Source: an uncultured Collinsella sp. (lineage in GTDB: Bacteria > Actinomycetota > Coriobacteriia > Coriobacteriales > Coriobacteriaceae). From it: DNA of 64,000 nucleotides. Of this stretch, positions 54,413-63,197 are shown piece by piece; within the stretch, counting starts at the first letter, position 1, and the number at the start of each line of letters is the position of its first letter. The notes beneath the pieces are model-generated. The model worked only from the letters and a program-made list of their open reading frames with translations, was not told where the DNA came from and did no database searches. The stretch lies in NCBI GenBank assembly GCA_900544875.1, contig UQWS01000007.1, positions 36,774 to 100,773 on the forward strand, read 5' to 3'. Both the position numbers and the translations under genes were made by a program.

Positions 54413-55192
54413 CTACTTGAACTGGTCATGGTATGCCTTGCAGACCTCATCCACGGGACCATCCATACGCAGGTCGCCCTTCTCGATCCAAACAGCACGC
54501 TGGCAAATACGCTCAACCTGCTCCATGGAGTGAGAAACGAACAAGACCGTGACGTCGCCACTCTCGATAAAGTGCTGAATGCGGCGCTCGCACTTCTGCT
54601 GGAAAAAGACATCGCCAACAGAAAGCGTCTCATCGACGATGAGAATATCGGGCTCGGTAATCGTGGCGATAGCAAAGGCAATGCGTGCAACCATACCCGA
54701 AGAGAAGTTCTTCAGCGGCATGTCAACGAAGTCTTTGAGCTCGGCGAACTCAATGATGTCATCGAAGTTTGCATCAATAAACTCCTTGGTATAACCAAGG
54801 AGAGCGCCGTTGAGGTAGATGTTCTCGCGAGCGGAAAGCTCAGGATCAAAACCGGCGCCAAGCTCAATCAACGGCGCAATATTGCCATGAACCTTAACCT
54901 CGCCCTCAGAGGGCTCAAGGACACCGGCGATGATTTTGAGCATCGTAGACTTGCCAGAACCATTGGTGCCAACCAGACCAACAACCTCGCCGCGATGAAC
55001 GTCAAACGAGATGTTCTTAAGCGCACGGAACTCCTCAAAAAAGAGCTTATGGCGCGCCAAGGAAATGAAGTACTCCTTGAGGCTGCCCAGAGACTCAGAG
55101 GCCATATTGAAGATCATCGTTACATCTTTGACCTCGACGGCCATGGGCTGCTTGCTGTAATCGACAGGAGCAGCGGTATTAGTTTCAGACAT
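54413..55192 (-). CDS. Polysaccharide ABC exporter, ATP-binding subunit (Wzt/TagH type)
   Basis: 259 residues. Walker A GTNGSGKST at 75-83, signature FSSGM at 163-167, Walker B ILIVDE near 183-188. The long insertion before the ATPase core (MIFNMASESLGSLKEYF) is typical of the O-antigen and teichoic acid exporters. It lacks the C-terminal carbohydrate-binding domain of Wzt from E. coli O9a, so chain-end recognition, if any, lies elsewhere. Paired with the permease 9 bp upstream. Confidence 0.92.
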   Translation of the reverse strand: MSETNTAAPVDYSKQPMAVEVKDVTMIFNMASESLGSLKEYFISLARHKLFFEEFRALKNISFDVHRGEVVGLVGTNGSGKSTMLKIIAGVLEPSEGEVKVHGNIAPLIELGAGFDPELSARENIYLNGALLGYTKEFIDANFDDIIEFAELKDFVDMPLKNFSSGMVARIAFAIATITEPDILIVDETLSVGDVFFQQKCERRIQHFIESGDVTVLFVSHSMEQVERICQRAVWIEKGDLRMDGPVDEVCKAYHDQFK

Positions 55193-55201
55193 GCAAGCTC
55201 C

Positions 55202-56047
55202 TTAGATATACAGGATGAATTTATGCTCAGTCTTGTGGAAAATCGTATAGCCAATGGCAAGCGAAATCAAAGCCCAGGCAACGCAAAGACCAAATACCAG
55301 AGGGGTCGGACTTTGCTGAAATAGAAAGATGTCGCGCATAAACGTAAGATAGTTATACATGGGATTGGCGTACATAATCACGCGAAGAATATGCGGCATC
55401 TGCGCAATAAAATCCGTGGTCCAGAAAATGGGGGTAAAGTACGTCCAAGCAGTGATAACGACGCTCCAAAGATGCATGACATCGCGGAAGAACACAGATA
55501 GTGCCGAAAGCATGAGGCCAAGACCCATACAGAACAGCATAAGAAAGAACAAGCAGACCGGCAAAAGAATCAGGTGCCAGCTGGGAACGACGCGGAACCA
55601 AATCATAACAAGGGCAACGGCGACCAGCGAAAGCGCAAAGTTCACAAGGGAGAACAGGACTTTCTGAACCGGGAACACCCAGCGGTGAACCTTAACCTTT
55701 TTAAGCAGCGAAGAAGCGCCCAGGATAGAAGACATGGCCTGCGTCGTAGAGTCGGACATCACAGAAAAGGTGACGTTACCGACGATAAGGTACAACGGGT
55801 ACATATCTGGAGTGATGGAACCGTTGCGACCTTGTGCAAAGATGGTCGAAAAGACGATAGCCATGACAACCATCATCAGCAACGGATTAAGCACCGACCA
55901 TGCGATACCGAGAACGCTGCGGCGATACTTAAGTTTGAAATCCTTGGTTACCAGCTGCTCAAGAATGAACTTATCTTTTTGGAAATCATTTTTGGCGTGC
56001 GATGGGGGCATCGAGGCCTTGGGCGCAACCTGAGTCTGCTCTGTCAC
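55202..56047 (-). CDS. Polysaccharide ABC exporter, permease (Wzm/TagG type)
   Basis: 281 residues with six predicted helices and a hydrophilic N-terminus of about 35 residues. FKLKYRRSVLGIAWSVLNP is the ABC-2 polysaccharide permease signature. GTG start at 56047 with AGGAG upstream. Exports a lipid-linked glycan across the membrane; the galactofuranose genes on either side suggest the cargo. Confidence 0.92.
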   Translation of the reverse strand: MTEQTQVAPKASMPPSHAKNDFQKDKFILEQLVTKDFKLKYRRSVLGIAWSVLNPLLMMVVMAIVFSTIFAQGRNGSITPDMYPLYLIVGNVTFSVMSDSTTQAMSSILGASSLLKKVKVHRWVFPVQKVLFSLVNFALSLVAVALVMIWFRVVPSWHLILLPVCLFFLMLFCMGLGLMLSALSVFFRDVMHLWSVVITAWTYFTPIFWTTDFIAQMPHILRVIMYANPMYNYLTFMRDIFLFQQSPTPLVFGLCVAWALISLAIGYTIFHKTEHKFILYI

Positions 56048-56085
56048 GAACGCAACTCCTTACATCGTTTCGTTAGCAACTCGAA

Positions 56086-56091
56086 AGTATA
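56086..56091 (-). promoter_or_regulatory. -10 box of the ABC exporter genes
   Basis: TATACT on the minus strand, about 40 nt before the permease GTG; no clear -35. Confidence 0.4.
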
Positions 56092-56166
56092 GCCCCCGCG
56101 CACATGGAAAATGCGGCGATACGCTGACGATAAAAGGAACCCACAAACTCGGCCGCCCCGAAACTC

Positions 56167-56172
56167 TATACT
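56167..56172 (+). promoter_or_regulatory. -10 box of the GT2 gene
   Basis: TATACT about 31 nt before the ATG at 56204; the -35 is poor. Divergent from the exporter promoter in the same gap. Confidence 0.4.
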
Positions 56173-56203
56173 ATTGGAGTTTTGAGCCCAACCGAGGAGC
56201 ACC

Positions 56204-57148
56204 ATGGATTACCGCAACGTTGCCGTGCTTATCCCCTGCTACAACGAGGCAGTCACAATCAAAAAGGTCGTCGAGGACTTTAAGCGCGAACTCCCTGGAG
56301 CATCTATCTATGTCTACGACAACAACTCCACAGACGGAACGGCTCGAGTTGCCCGCGACGCCGGGGCAATCGTGCGCCATGAGAGCCGTCAAGGCAAGGG
56401 CAATGTCTGCCGCCAGATGTTCCGTGACATCGAGGCAGACTGCTACTTGATGGTCGACGGCGACGATACCTACCCCGCAGAGTCGGCAGCGGCGCTTTGC
56501 TTCCCCGTCCTCAATGGCGAAGCCGACATGACGGTAGGCGACCGTCTCTCAAACGGCACGTACGCTGAGGAGAACAATCGCGCCTTTCACGGATTTGGCA
56601 ACAACCTTGTTCGCGCCATGATTAAGTGGATTTATGGCTACAGCTTTGACGACGTGATGACCGGATATCGAGCCATGAGCAAACCTTTCGTCAAGACCTT
56701 CCCCGTTTTGAGCGAGGGCTTCCAGATTGAAACCGAGCTCTCCATCCATGCCGTCGACCACCGCTGGCGTATCAAAGACGTGCCCATCGTCTACCGCGAC
56801 CGCCCCGAAGGATCCGTGTCGAAGCTCAACACAGTCAGTGACGGCATCAAGGTCACCAGCATGATCGGCACGCTCTTTAAGGACTACAGGCCGCTTAAGT
56901 TTTTTGGACTCACGGCGGCGATCTTCGCAATCATTGGGCTAATACTGGGCATTCCCGTTATAGCTGAATACGCGCAGACCGGTTTGGTACCGCGCCTCCC
57001 CACCGCCATCCTTGCTGCAGCCTTTATGTTCCTATGCGGCCTCTCGCTTGCCACAGGTTTTGTGCTGGACTCAGTAGCCAAAGTCGAACGCAAACAATGG
57101 GAGCTTAAGGTCTATGAGGAATATGAACGTGCAGAAAATCGTAAATAG
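56204..57148 (+). CDS. Membrane-anchored family 2 glycosyltransferase
   Basis: 314 residues. GT-A fold with AVLIPCYNEAVTI, the DxD-like DGDDTYP at 85-91 and the acceptor region GYRAMSKPF. Two C-terminal membrane helices (about 230-250 and 268-288) as in polyprenyl-phosphate sugar transferases (DPM/GtrB-like). It may charge a polyprenyl phosphate with a sugar or start the glycan on a lipid. GAGGAG precedes ATG 56204. Confidence 0.9.
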   Translation: MDYRNVAVLIPCYNEAVTIKKVVEDFKRELPGASIYVYDNNSTDGTARVARDAGAIVRHESRQGKGNVCRQMFRDIEADCYLMVDGDDTYPAESAAALCFPVLNGEADMTVGDRLSNGTYAEENNRAFHGFGNNLVRAMIKWIYGYSFDDVMTGYRAMSKPFVKTFPVLSEGFQIETELSIHAVDHRWRIKDVPIVYRDRPEGSVSKLNTVSDGIKVTSMIGTLFKDYRPLKFFGLTAAIFAIIGLILGIPVIAEYAQTGLVPRLPTAILAAAFMFLCGLSLATGFVLDSVAKVERKQWELKVYEEYERAENRK

Positions 57149-57248
57149 CGTGATCAGACCGCTTAAGAAGTTCAACAGCGCCATACCGGCTACATTCACC
57201 GTACCGCAAGTACTCGCTCTACCCTATCTTCTAAAGAAACAGGACTAA
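57123..57248 (+). CDS. Possible 41-residue protein overlapping the GT2 gene end
   Basis: ATG 57123 lies in another frame inside the last codons of the GT2 gene, three bases after GAGG, and the frame runs to TAA 57246-57248, just before the terminator. The peptide starts MNVQKIVNSVIRPLKKFNSA and ends LPYLLKKQD, basic and partly amphipathic. The overlap and position before the terminator favour translation, but no homologue is known to me. Confidence 0.4.
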   Translation: MNVQKIVNSVIRPLKKFNSAIPATFTVPQVLALPYLLKKQD

Positions 57249-57251
57249 ATA

Positions 57252-57279
57252 GGGGTCTGTCGGCATTTCGACAGACCCC
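57252..57279. terminator. Bidirectional terminator between convergent glycan genes
   Basis: An 11-bp perfect stem (57252-57262 with 57269-57279) and 6-base loop, with T on the plus-strand side and A/T on the other. Ends the GT2 transcript and the minus-strand GlfT2-like transcript. Confidence 0.85.
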
Positions 57280-57285
57280 TTTACG

Positions 57286-59139
57286 TTAAAGTCCCAAATA
57301 TTCAGTCCAAAACTCACGCGAAGTGAGATATGGCCGTGCATCTTTCCAAGCTTTACGAACAGCCCTGCCTTCTTTTCGATAGCGAGCCATAAGTTGTCGC
57401 TCGCGCTTTCGAATCGCATGGAATCGGTCCATGTCAAGATGACGCACAGCACCTTTCGTGCGAGTGGGATCAAGGAACACAACGGTCTTATGTCCCATTG
57501 AACTACCCTCAATAACGGCAGAGCCATGCTTAACAACATAGCCTGGCTTTTCGGAAAGCAAGAACGGAGCATAGTGCTTGTCATAAGGAAGGGTACGGAA
57601 GTACTTCATGAAGAGTGCCCTGCGACCATCGTCAGGAAGTATCTGCTTACCACAAAGGACTTCGTCGTTAACACCGGCACGAGAAAGCAGGTCACTACCA
57701 AGTTCCTCAACAGGAACAAGCTTCTCATTGCGCTTGCCATTAGACATCATCAAAGCCGAACCATCAAGGTTCTCCAGATACTCGGGCCCCTTAAGATAAT
57801 CTTCAATACCATCAAGCGTAAGTTCTGCGGCCGCATAATCGTAGTCACGAAGATTCATGCGAACATTTCGTTTGGCACGCATAATTGCCCAGCCCTCTTT
57901 AGCACAATCATCCATAGCAATCATGGCAAGAAAATTGCGCGTGTACTGATAACAATCTACAGAAGCCCTAAAACGGCCCTCAAAGCTAGCGTGCCACACA
58001 CAGATGCCATCCATGGTCATGTAAACGGGGTTGTTGCGCATGCCAAACTCAACATCATCGCAACGGATAAAGAACGGAACAGGCAAGCCGTTCTTCAAGA
58101 TCGCCTCAACGGGAATACAGCTATACCACCATGCGCCATAAGACTTAGAGACCTCGATATCCTGACGCTCATTTAAAAGGATATCTGAAAGCTTGGATAC
58201 ATCAAGGTCCTGTTTAAGGCGAGCATAAACAGCTGTATCAACAACATGCGAAACGTCTTCAAACTGCCTAATAGGGTCCTCAAGTGAAAGCATGGCACCA
58301 TTGATGAAGGCATCCTTATACTTTCCTCGAGCAAGCGATAGCAGGTTGAATGTACGAATAAGGCTCTCAGGCATGATGGACACGTCGTCGTCCATAACAA
58401 TGACATGCGAAAACTCACCGGAATGCTCTGTCGCAGCCATCATACCACGGGCAAAACCTCCGGAACCGCCCGTGTTGGGGTTAGGGAGCACGGTCACGAC
58501 ATCATCGGAAAGAGCGTCAACGTCGAGCGAACGCCCATTGTCGACGACAAACATGTGGAAATTATCGGCAAACGGAGCACCCTCAGCAGCAATGCCATTT
58601 TTAACCAGGGAAATGTTGGGGATGATGTACTTCTCATTTTTGAATGTAGTAGTGCAAAGGGCAATGCGAACGTCATTGACAGCCGATGCATCAACGCAGG
58701 TCGAAAAAGAACCCGCAAAGACATCAACAGTCGAAGCCCCCTCAGAAATAACTGAGAATCCGACTAGGTCAAACTTATCCACCTCAACGGGAACAGAAAA
58801 ATCAGAGGTATCCTCAAAATCAAACGAATGATACGAAAGGATTTTAGGCTCATTAGAGTCAACAGGAACACCGCGAAGAACAACGCGGCCAGAACCCTTG
58901 AGAGTAAGCGATAACTTTAAATTGTCAATCTGAGCATATTTACGCCATTTGCATACAGAGCAGGCATTTACATATGTGAGAAAGTCCACGTCCCCTTTAA
59001 TTCGCAGAGCAGATGAACTCTCAGAATAAACAGCCTCACCAGAAATAACGCGATAGTAAATCTCGGGATGATCAGCCGCATGCCCATCGACGCGCAAAAC
59101 GATATTAGATAGCTTAAAGCCAGACATTAGTTGCTCCAT
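57286..59139 (-). CDS. glfT2: GlfT2-like galactofuranosyltransferase
   Basis: 617 residues, close to the 637 of mycobacterial GlfT2. N-terminal beta-sandwich (about 1-155), then a GT-A core: ALCTTTFKNEKY, metal-binding Asp250-252 in VMDDDVSI, the second acidic pair Asp361/362 in IRCDDVEF, and WH at 382-383 in VWHASFEGR. These are the GlfT2 catalytic positions. The C-terminal helical domain is present. Uses UDP-galactofuranose, made by glf at 53005. Starts at ATG 59139 or ATG 59127; both have a ribosome site. Codon use is more A/T-rich than in the aro operon. Confidence 0.88.
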   Translation of the reverse strand: MEQLMSGFKLSNIVLRVDGHAADHPEIYYRVISGEAVYSESSSALRIKGDVDFLTYVNACSVCKWRKYAQIDNLKLSLTLKGSGRVVLRGVPVDSNEPKILSYHSFDFEDTSDFSVPVEVDKFDLVGFSVISEGASTVDVFAGSFSTCVDASAVNDVRIALCTTTFKNEKYIIPNISLVKNGIAAEGAPFADNFHMFVVDNGRSLDVDALSDDVVTVLPNPNTGGSGGFARGMMAATEHSGEFSHVIVMDDDVSIMPESLIRTFNLLSLARGKYKDAFINGAMLSLEDPIRQFEDVSHVVDTAVYARLKQDLDVSKLSDILLNERQDIEVSKSYGAWWYSCIPVEAILKNGLPVPFFIRCDDVEFGMRNNPVYMTMDGICVWHASFEGRFRASVDCYQYTRNFLAMIAMDDCAKEGWAIMRAKRNVRMNLRDYDYAAAELTLDGIEDYLKGPEYLENLDGSALMMSNGKRNEKLVPVEELGSDLLSRAGVNDEVLCGKQILPDDGRRALFMKYFRTLPYDKHYAPFLLSEKPGYVVKHGSAVIEGSSMGHKTVVFLDPTRTKGAVRHLDMDRFHAIRKRERQLMARYRKEGRAVRKAWKDARPYLTSREFWTEYLGL

Positions 59140-59153
59140 TAAGGCACCTATTA

Positions 59154-61118
59154 CTATTTGAGATGTTTAAGAAGACGGGATTTATACTCGTCCTCCGTCC
59201 AAGTTTGCTCTATCCTCTCACGACGCTTGGACCCCGAAGGATAAAGGATAGATAAAGCAGAACCAGCGATATTTGCAGCGACTTGCCTCTTATCAGACCC
59301 AACGGGGAGCTTTTCCGCAATCGCCTTCCTCAGACCAGACTTCTGCTCAGCATCTTTGTGAATTCGATATGAGACCATATTGCTAAGGAGAACTTCATAA
59401 AAGGAACCCTCTCTAGCGATACGCCAAAAATCAGTAGTAACAGAACTAGGCTCGGGATTTGAAAAAACTAGTGGGTCATATTGCACAATGGATGGATTCG
59501 CGACCTCTTTAAACTTACGGAATAGGCTCAGAGGAGCCGCAGGCGCTAAACCCTTTCTCCAATAATCGGCATCGACGGGATATGCCCAAGATAGGTCAAG
59601 CGATTCGCAACGACCCTCATAGATAACATTAAACGCTTCACTGGCCCTAAGCTGATAATTGTGCTTAAGATATAGGTTCTTAATAGATTCGAAATCAGCC
59701 TCATTTCGAAGTTGATCAAGATCGAGAACCATCACAGACGTATCGAAATAACCGTAGGGATCCTGAATACCTAGCTCATGACGACATCTCTTGTAGAGAC
59801 GATCGAGCGGCTCATTAATTCTTGCACGGTCAATAACGCTCTCGGCCGCAACGATGGGCTTCTCAGAGGAACGGAAGCGCTGCCACAACTCTGAAGTAAG
59901 GCCATAAAACAACGTATGCCACTCAAAAGAAATAACTCGATGATAGTCAGGCAAAAGCCAGGGAAGCAGAATCTCGGGGTCGATCGACTGACGGAATTTC
60001 ACGTCATTTAACTTTGCCTTAACATATCCGACTCGATCGAAAAGGCCGTAATCGATCTGATCCAAGTCGATAAAACGAACACTAAAATTATCAGCGGCTT
60101 CACAGCTACGATTAATTTCAGCTTTAACGAAAGCAGAAAGTTCACGACCCAAAACAATTAAGTCATACAGAACAGCAGAGCCCGAGTTGGCCTTTATGAA
60201 TGACCTAAGCGTAACATCGATTATCGATGCATCAAAATCACGTTCAACAGCGTTAAAAACAATAGGGATTGCGTTTTCGACAGGCTTCAGGCGAAGACTA
60301 TCAAGCGGTTCAGTAACATTGAAGTAAACAAGTGGGACATGCTTAACATGTGCACCGTTCTTTTCAATATGAAAAATGAACACACTGTAGAGAATCTCGG
60401 CCATAAAGCCAAAGATCCTCGAACGCATCTGGTTGTAATGAGACAAATCGACAAGTGCCTCAAGCCTCGAAAGAACATCGAACTCAAAATGGCACATCTT
60501 ATTGAATAGGTCCTTCTTCATAACAAAACAGTTATAACCAAGGAACCACTTATCCTCGAGGTACAAATGAAGGTCGTCTGAATACTCGGGATAAAACTCG
60601 TCAACGATCTTGATCATCTGGTCAAGATCGTTGACGTTAATCAAGTCTCGATCATGGGCAGCCCAGTGCTTATAAACCGTTTTTTGTTTTCCTTTAGGAG
60701 TTGAAAGACCGCTAACATCTTCAAGCAGACCAACCACGCAATCATACTGCTCGATCACCGAGGACATTTCGCTCGCATCTTCAAGACCAAAGCGATCCAT
60801 GTTGAATGAATCGAGAAAACCCGCTTCAACTTGATTGCGCTTAGTGAACTCGAAATCTCCATCAGAAAAAGTTAGGAAACGCCGATAGTGGCAAAGACCA
60901 AGATAGTCGGCGTCAAGATTTTTCCAGGCCCAATACTGAGCAGTTAACTCACAGTACGACCCATTCTTAGCGGAAATATTTTCGCCCTCATCATCATGAG
61001 CAATGCCCTCCATACGCCGGGGCGCGATAGCAGACCCAACCTGAACGGGAACATAAAGGGGGTTATGCGGGAGCTCGGAAGGTTTATGACAAGCTACGGC
61101 AATTTTAATATCAGTCAT
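59154..61118 (-). CDS. Two-domain glycosyltransferase: DUF4422 N-terminus and GT-like C-terminus
   Basis: 654 residues. Residues 1-245 match DUF4422 glycosyltransferases: IKIAVACHKPSELP, YCELTAQYWAWKN and LGLCHYRRF. Residues 270-560 look like a second GT-A domain of the GT8 kind (VFNAVERDFDASIIDV, SFEWHTLFYG, YFDTSVMVLDLD); a clear DxD in this part is hard to place. No membrane helix. ATG 61118 with GGAG. A/T-rich relative to the rest of the window. Confidence 0.82.
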   Translation of the reverse strand: MTDIKIAVACHKPSELPHNPLYVPVQVGSAIAPRRMEGIAHDDEGENISAKNGSYCELTAQYWAWKNLDADYLGLCHYRRFLTFSDGDFEFTKRNQVEAGFLDSFNMDRFGLEDASEMSSVIEQYDCVVGLLEDVSGLSTPKGKQKTVYKHWAAHDRDLINVNDLDQMIKIVDEFYPEYSDDLHLYLEDKWFLGYNCFVMKKDLFNKMCHFEFDVLSRLEALVDLSHYNQMRSRIFGFMAEILYSVFIFHIEKNGAHVKHVPLVYFNVTEPLDSLRLKPVENAIPIVFNAVERDFDASIIDVTLRSFIKANSGSAVLYDLIVLGRELSAFVKAEINRSCEAADNFSVRFIDLDQIDYGLFDRVGYVKAKLNDVKFRQSIDPEILLPWLLPDYHRVISFEWHTLFYGLTSELWQRFRSSEKPIVAAESVIDRARINEPLDRLYKRCRHELGIQDPYGYFDTSVMVLDLDQLRNEADFESIKNLYLKHNYQLRASEAFNVIYEGRCESLDLSWAYPVDADYWRKGLAPAAPLSLFRKFKEVANPSIVQYDPLVFSNPEPSSVTTDFWRIAREGSFYEVLLSNMVSYRIHKDAEQKSGLRKAIAEKLPVGSDKRQVAANIAGSALSILYPSGSKRRERIEQTWTEDEYKSRLLKHLK

Positions 61119-61136
61119 TCAGTACTCCAGAACGGG

Positions 61137-63185
61137 TCATGAAACCAAGTCATTAACGTCTATCTTATACAAACACATGTCACCCTGGCTAAGAACGAGT
61201 TCAAAACCGGGAGTGTTCTCGGTAATATCAAAAATTCCCGACCAATCTTTTCTATCATGAGGCACATACGGAATGATGGAGCCCGAGGGAGAATTACTAT
61301 CAAGTATGAGAACGTACTTAGCGTTCAGATTTCGGACACAGTTCGAAACACGCTCGTCTGACGCGAAATTGCACAAACCCATGCGGATAGGCTTATCAGA
61401 TTGGTTGCTAGGATTAGCTTTTATGTTTCTATAAAGCACATTCATACCAGCTGATCCGTACAACATACCGCTTCCATCAAAAGGCAAATTAATAACTACA
61501 TCGTCTTTAACGATGGGAATGCATTTGCCAATAAAATCCCACTCTTCAGCATCAATTCCCTCAAGGTTATTCATTGAATAGGTTCGCTCTACGTTGCTTT
61601 TAATAGAGCCAAAAGGCGTATCAAACCAAGAACCGTCTGCCAACTGGAAACTAGGCAACAAAAGAAAATAAAGGAAAACAAGCAATCCGGCAAAACAAAA
61701 CGAGACACGAAGAACGCGCGCATAACGTTGGACTAGACGAATGAAAGCACGCGCGATGGCAGAATAAGCAACACAGAGAAGCGGCGTTGAACACATCGCT
61801 GCCATAGCACCCACTCGATAATAATCCGTGTACCAAAAACCGGAAAAATAGCTTTGAAGCGGGAAGTTCTTAGTATACGAAGCAATAAAAAGTAACGTAC
61901 AAATAAGATAGAGCCAGCTGACGTATTTAACCGAAGAACGCGTAAAGGAAAGAAAGAATCCCAGGAGCAGAAGCGGAGCGACTAGATACTGAATTTCAAA
62001 CATTCCACCATACTTGAGTTCAAGAGCGGAAACGAAGGCTTGACCCAGAGATGCATCATTGGACCAATTGAAATGAACTATGCCGCTCAAGAAAGGAGAT
62101 AGATACAGAAGCGTCCAGATAGCAAGAACTAAACTAACTACTAGCAGAAAAGATAAGAGGGATCTAGAGAAATGCGATTTGCGAAGGCTCGGATTCATAA
62201 CTAAAATCCGGTCACGAACAAAACAAAAAATGATTGGAATACAGAAAATTCCGCCCGTAAATACTGCATTTGGTTGAGCAATCGCCATAGCAAAAAACAC
62301 AACAGATAATGAGACGAATACCTTGAAAAAGGACCGATTCTCGAGAGGGAAAAGAAGTTCCCAAAATAGAAAAACAAATGCAGGAACCAAAGCAAAAGCC
62401 AGCAAGTTTGAAGCGAGCTGGCCCCAAACCAAAAAGGCCCACGGAAAACCAGCGTTTCCGACACAAGCAAGGGCCCCCACACGTGTCTCAAGGGCTCTAG
62501 AACCAAAAAGACGCGAACAGACTAGAAGTGATCCAAGGGGATAAACCGCTCCACAAATTACAACAACAGCAATGTTAGATGCCATAGTAACCGTGCAACC
62601 AGGTAACGCAGTAAGAGCTGCGCAAAAGACATGGTAAGCCGCAGGATAAAATCCGGAAAGCGGTACAAGATTTACATCTTGTGACACATGCAGAGTCGAA
62701 TAGGTACCAGATTCGACAAATACCCTAATGAAATCTAGATGAGCGCTCGAATCATTCGACGTTGAAAAAGAGTAAGGACCATCGATCGGAAGTATGAAGA
62801 GCACCGTGACAAATATTGCTGCGATGAGCAAATAAAGCGCAATAAGAGAGAAAGTTGGCCCGTTTTGAGAGTCATGCTGCACATGTGACAGTCGATTTCT
62901 TTCGCAAAAACGCGAGAAAACACCGAAAACAATAAGTAAAACCAGGGTAACGAGTAGACATATCAGAAGAAACTTAACGTTGCTAACATTAATACCGGCA
63001 AGCCCAAGCAAAATGCCAACAACAACAAACACCGAAAGTGAGAAACTCGGAGCAAGACAAATTGATGCTTCCAGCCTAAATCCGGCAAAACGGAAAGCGA
63101 GAGAACCGGGCCCATAAAGAAGCGCGGCAGCAATACAAAGGTCTAGAAAAAAATAAAGCCAAGATGGATTCATAACGTTAAACAC
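61137..63185 (-). CDS. DUF6541-like multi-spanning membrane protein
   Basis: 682 residues with about 12-14 helices in the first 500 residues and a roughly 170-residue external C-terminal domain. The loop after helix 4 (SNDSSAHLDFIRVFVESG) has the Asp/His pattern seen in large actinobacterial membrane proteins of the DUF6541/GT-C-like kind. Possibly a lipid-linked sugar transferase on the outer face; not proven. GTG 63185 or ATG 63173 as start, neither with a strong ribosome site. Very A/T-rich. Confidence 0.75.
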   Translation of the reverse strand: MFNVMNPSWLYFFLDLCIAAALLYGPGSLAFRFAGFRLEASICLAPSFSLSVFVVVGILLGLAGINVSNVKFLLICLLVTLVLLIVFGVFSRFCERNRLSHVQHDSQNGPTFSLIALYLLIAAIFVTVLFILPIDGPYSFSTSNDSSAHLDFIRVFVESGTYSTLHVSQDVNLVPLSGFYPAAYHVFCAALTALPGCTVTMASNIAVVVICGAVYPLGSLLVCSRLFGSRALETRVGALACVGNAGFPWAFLVWGQLASNLLAFALVPAFVFLFWELLFPLENRSFFKVFVSLSVVFFAMAIAQPNAVFTGGIFCIPIIFCFVRDRILVMNPSLRKSHFSRSLLSFLLVVSLVLAIWTLLYLSPFLSGIVHFNWSNDASLGQAFVSALELKYGGMFEIQYLVAPLLLLGFFLSFTRSSVKYVSWLYLICTLLFIASYTKNFPLQSYFSGFWYTDYYRVGAMAAMCSTPLLCVAYSAIARAFIRLVQRYARVLRVSFCFAGLLVFLYFLLLPSFQLADGSWFDTPFGSIKSNVERTYSMNNLEGIDAEEWDFIGKCIPIVKDDVVINLPFDGSGMLYGSAGMNVLYRNIKANPSNQSDKPIRMGLCNFASDERVSNCVRNLNAKYVLILDSNSPSGSIIPYVPHDRKDWSGIFDITENTPGFELVLSQGDMCLYKIDVNDLVS

Positions 63186-63197
63186 CGTAAAGAACGA

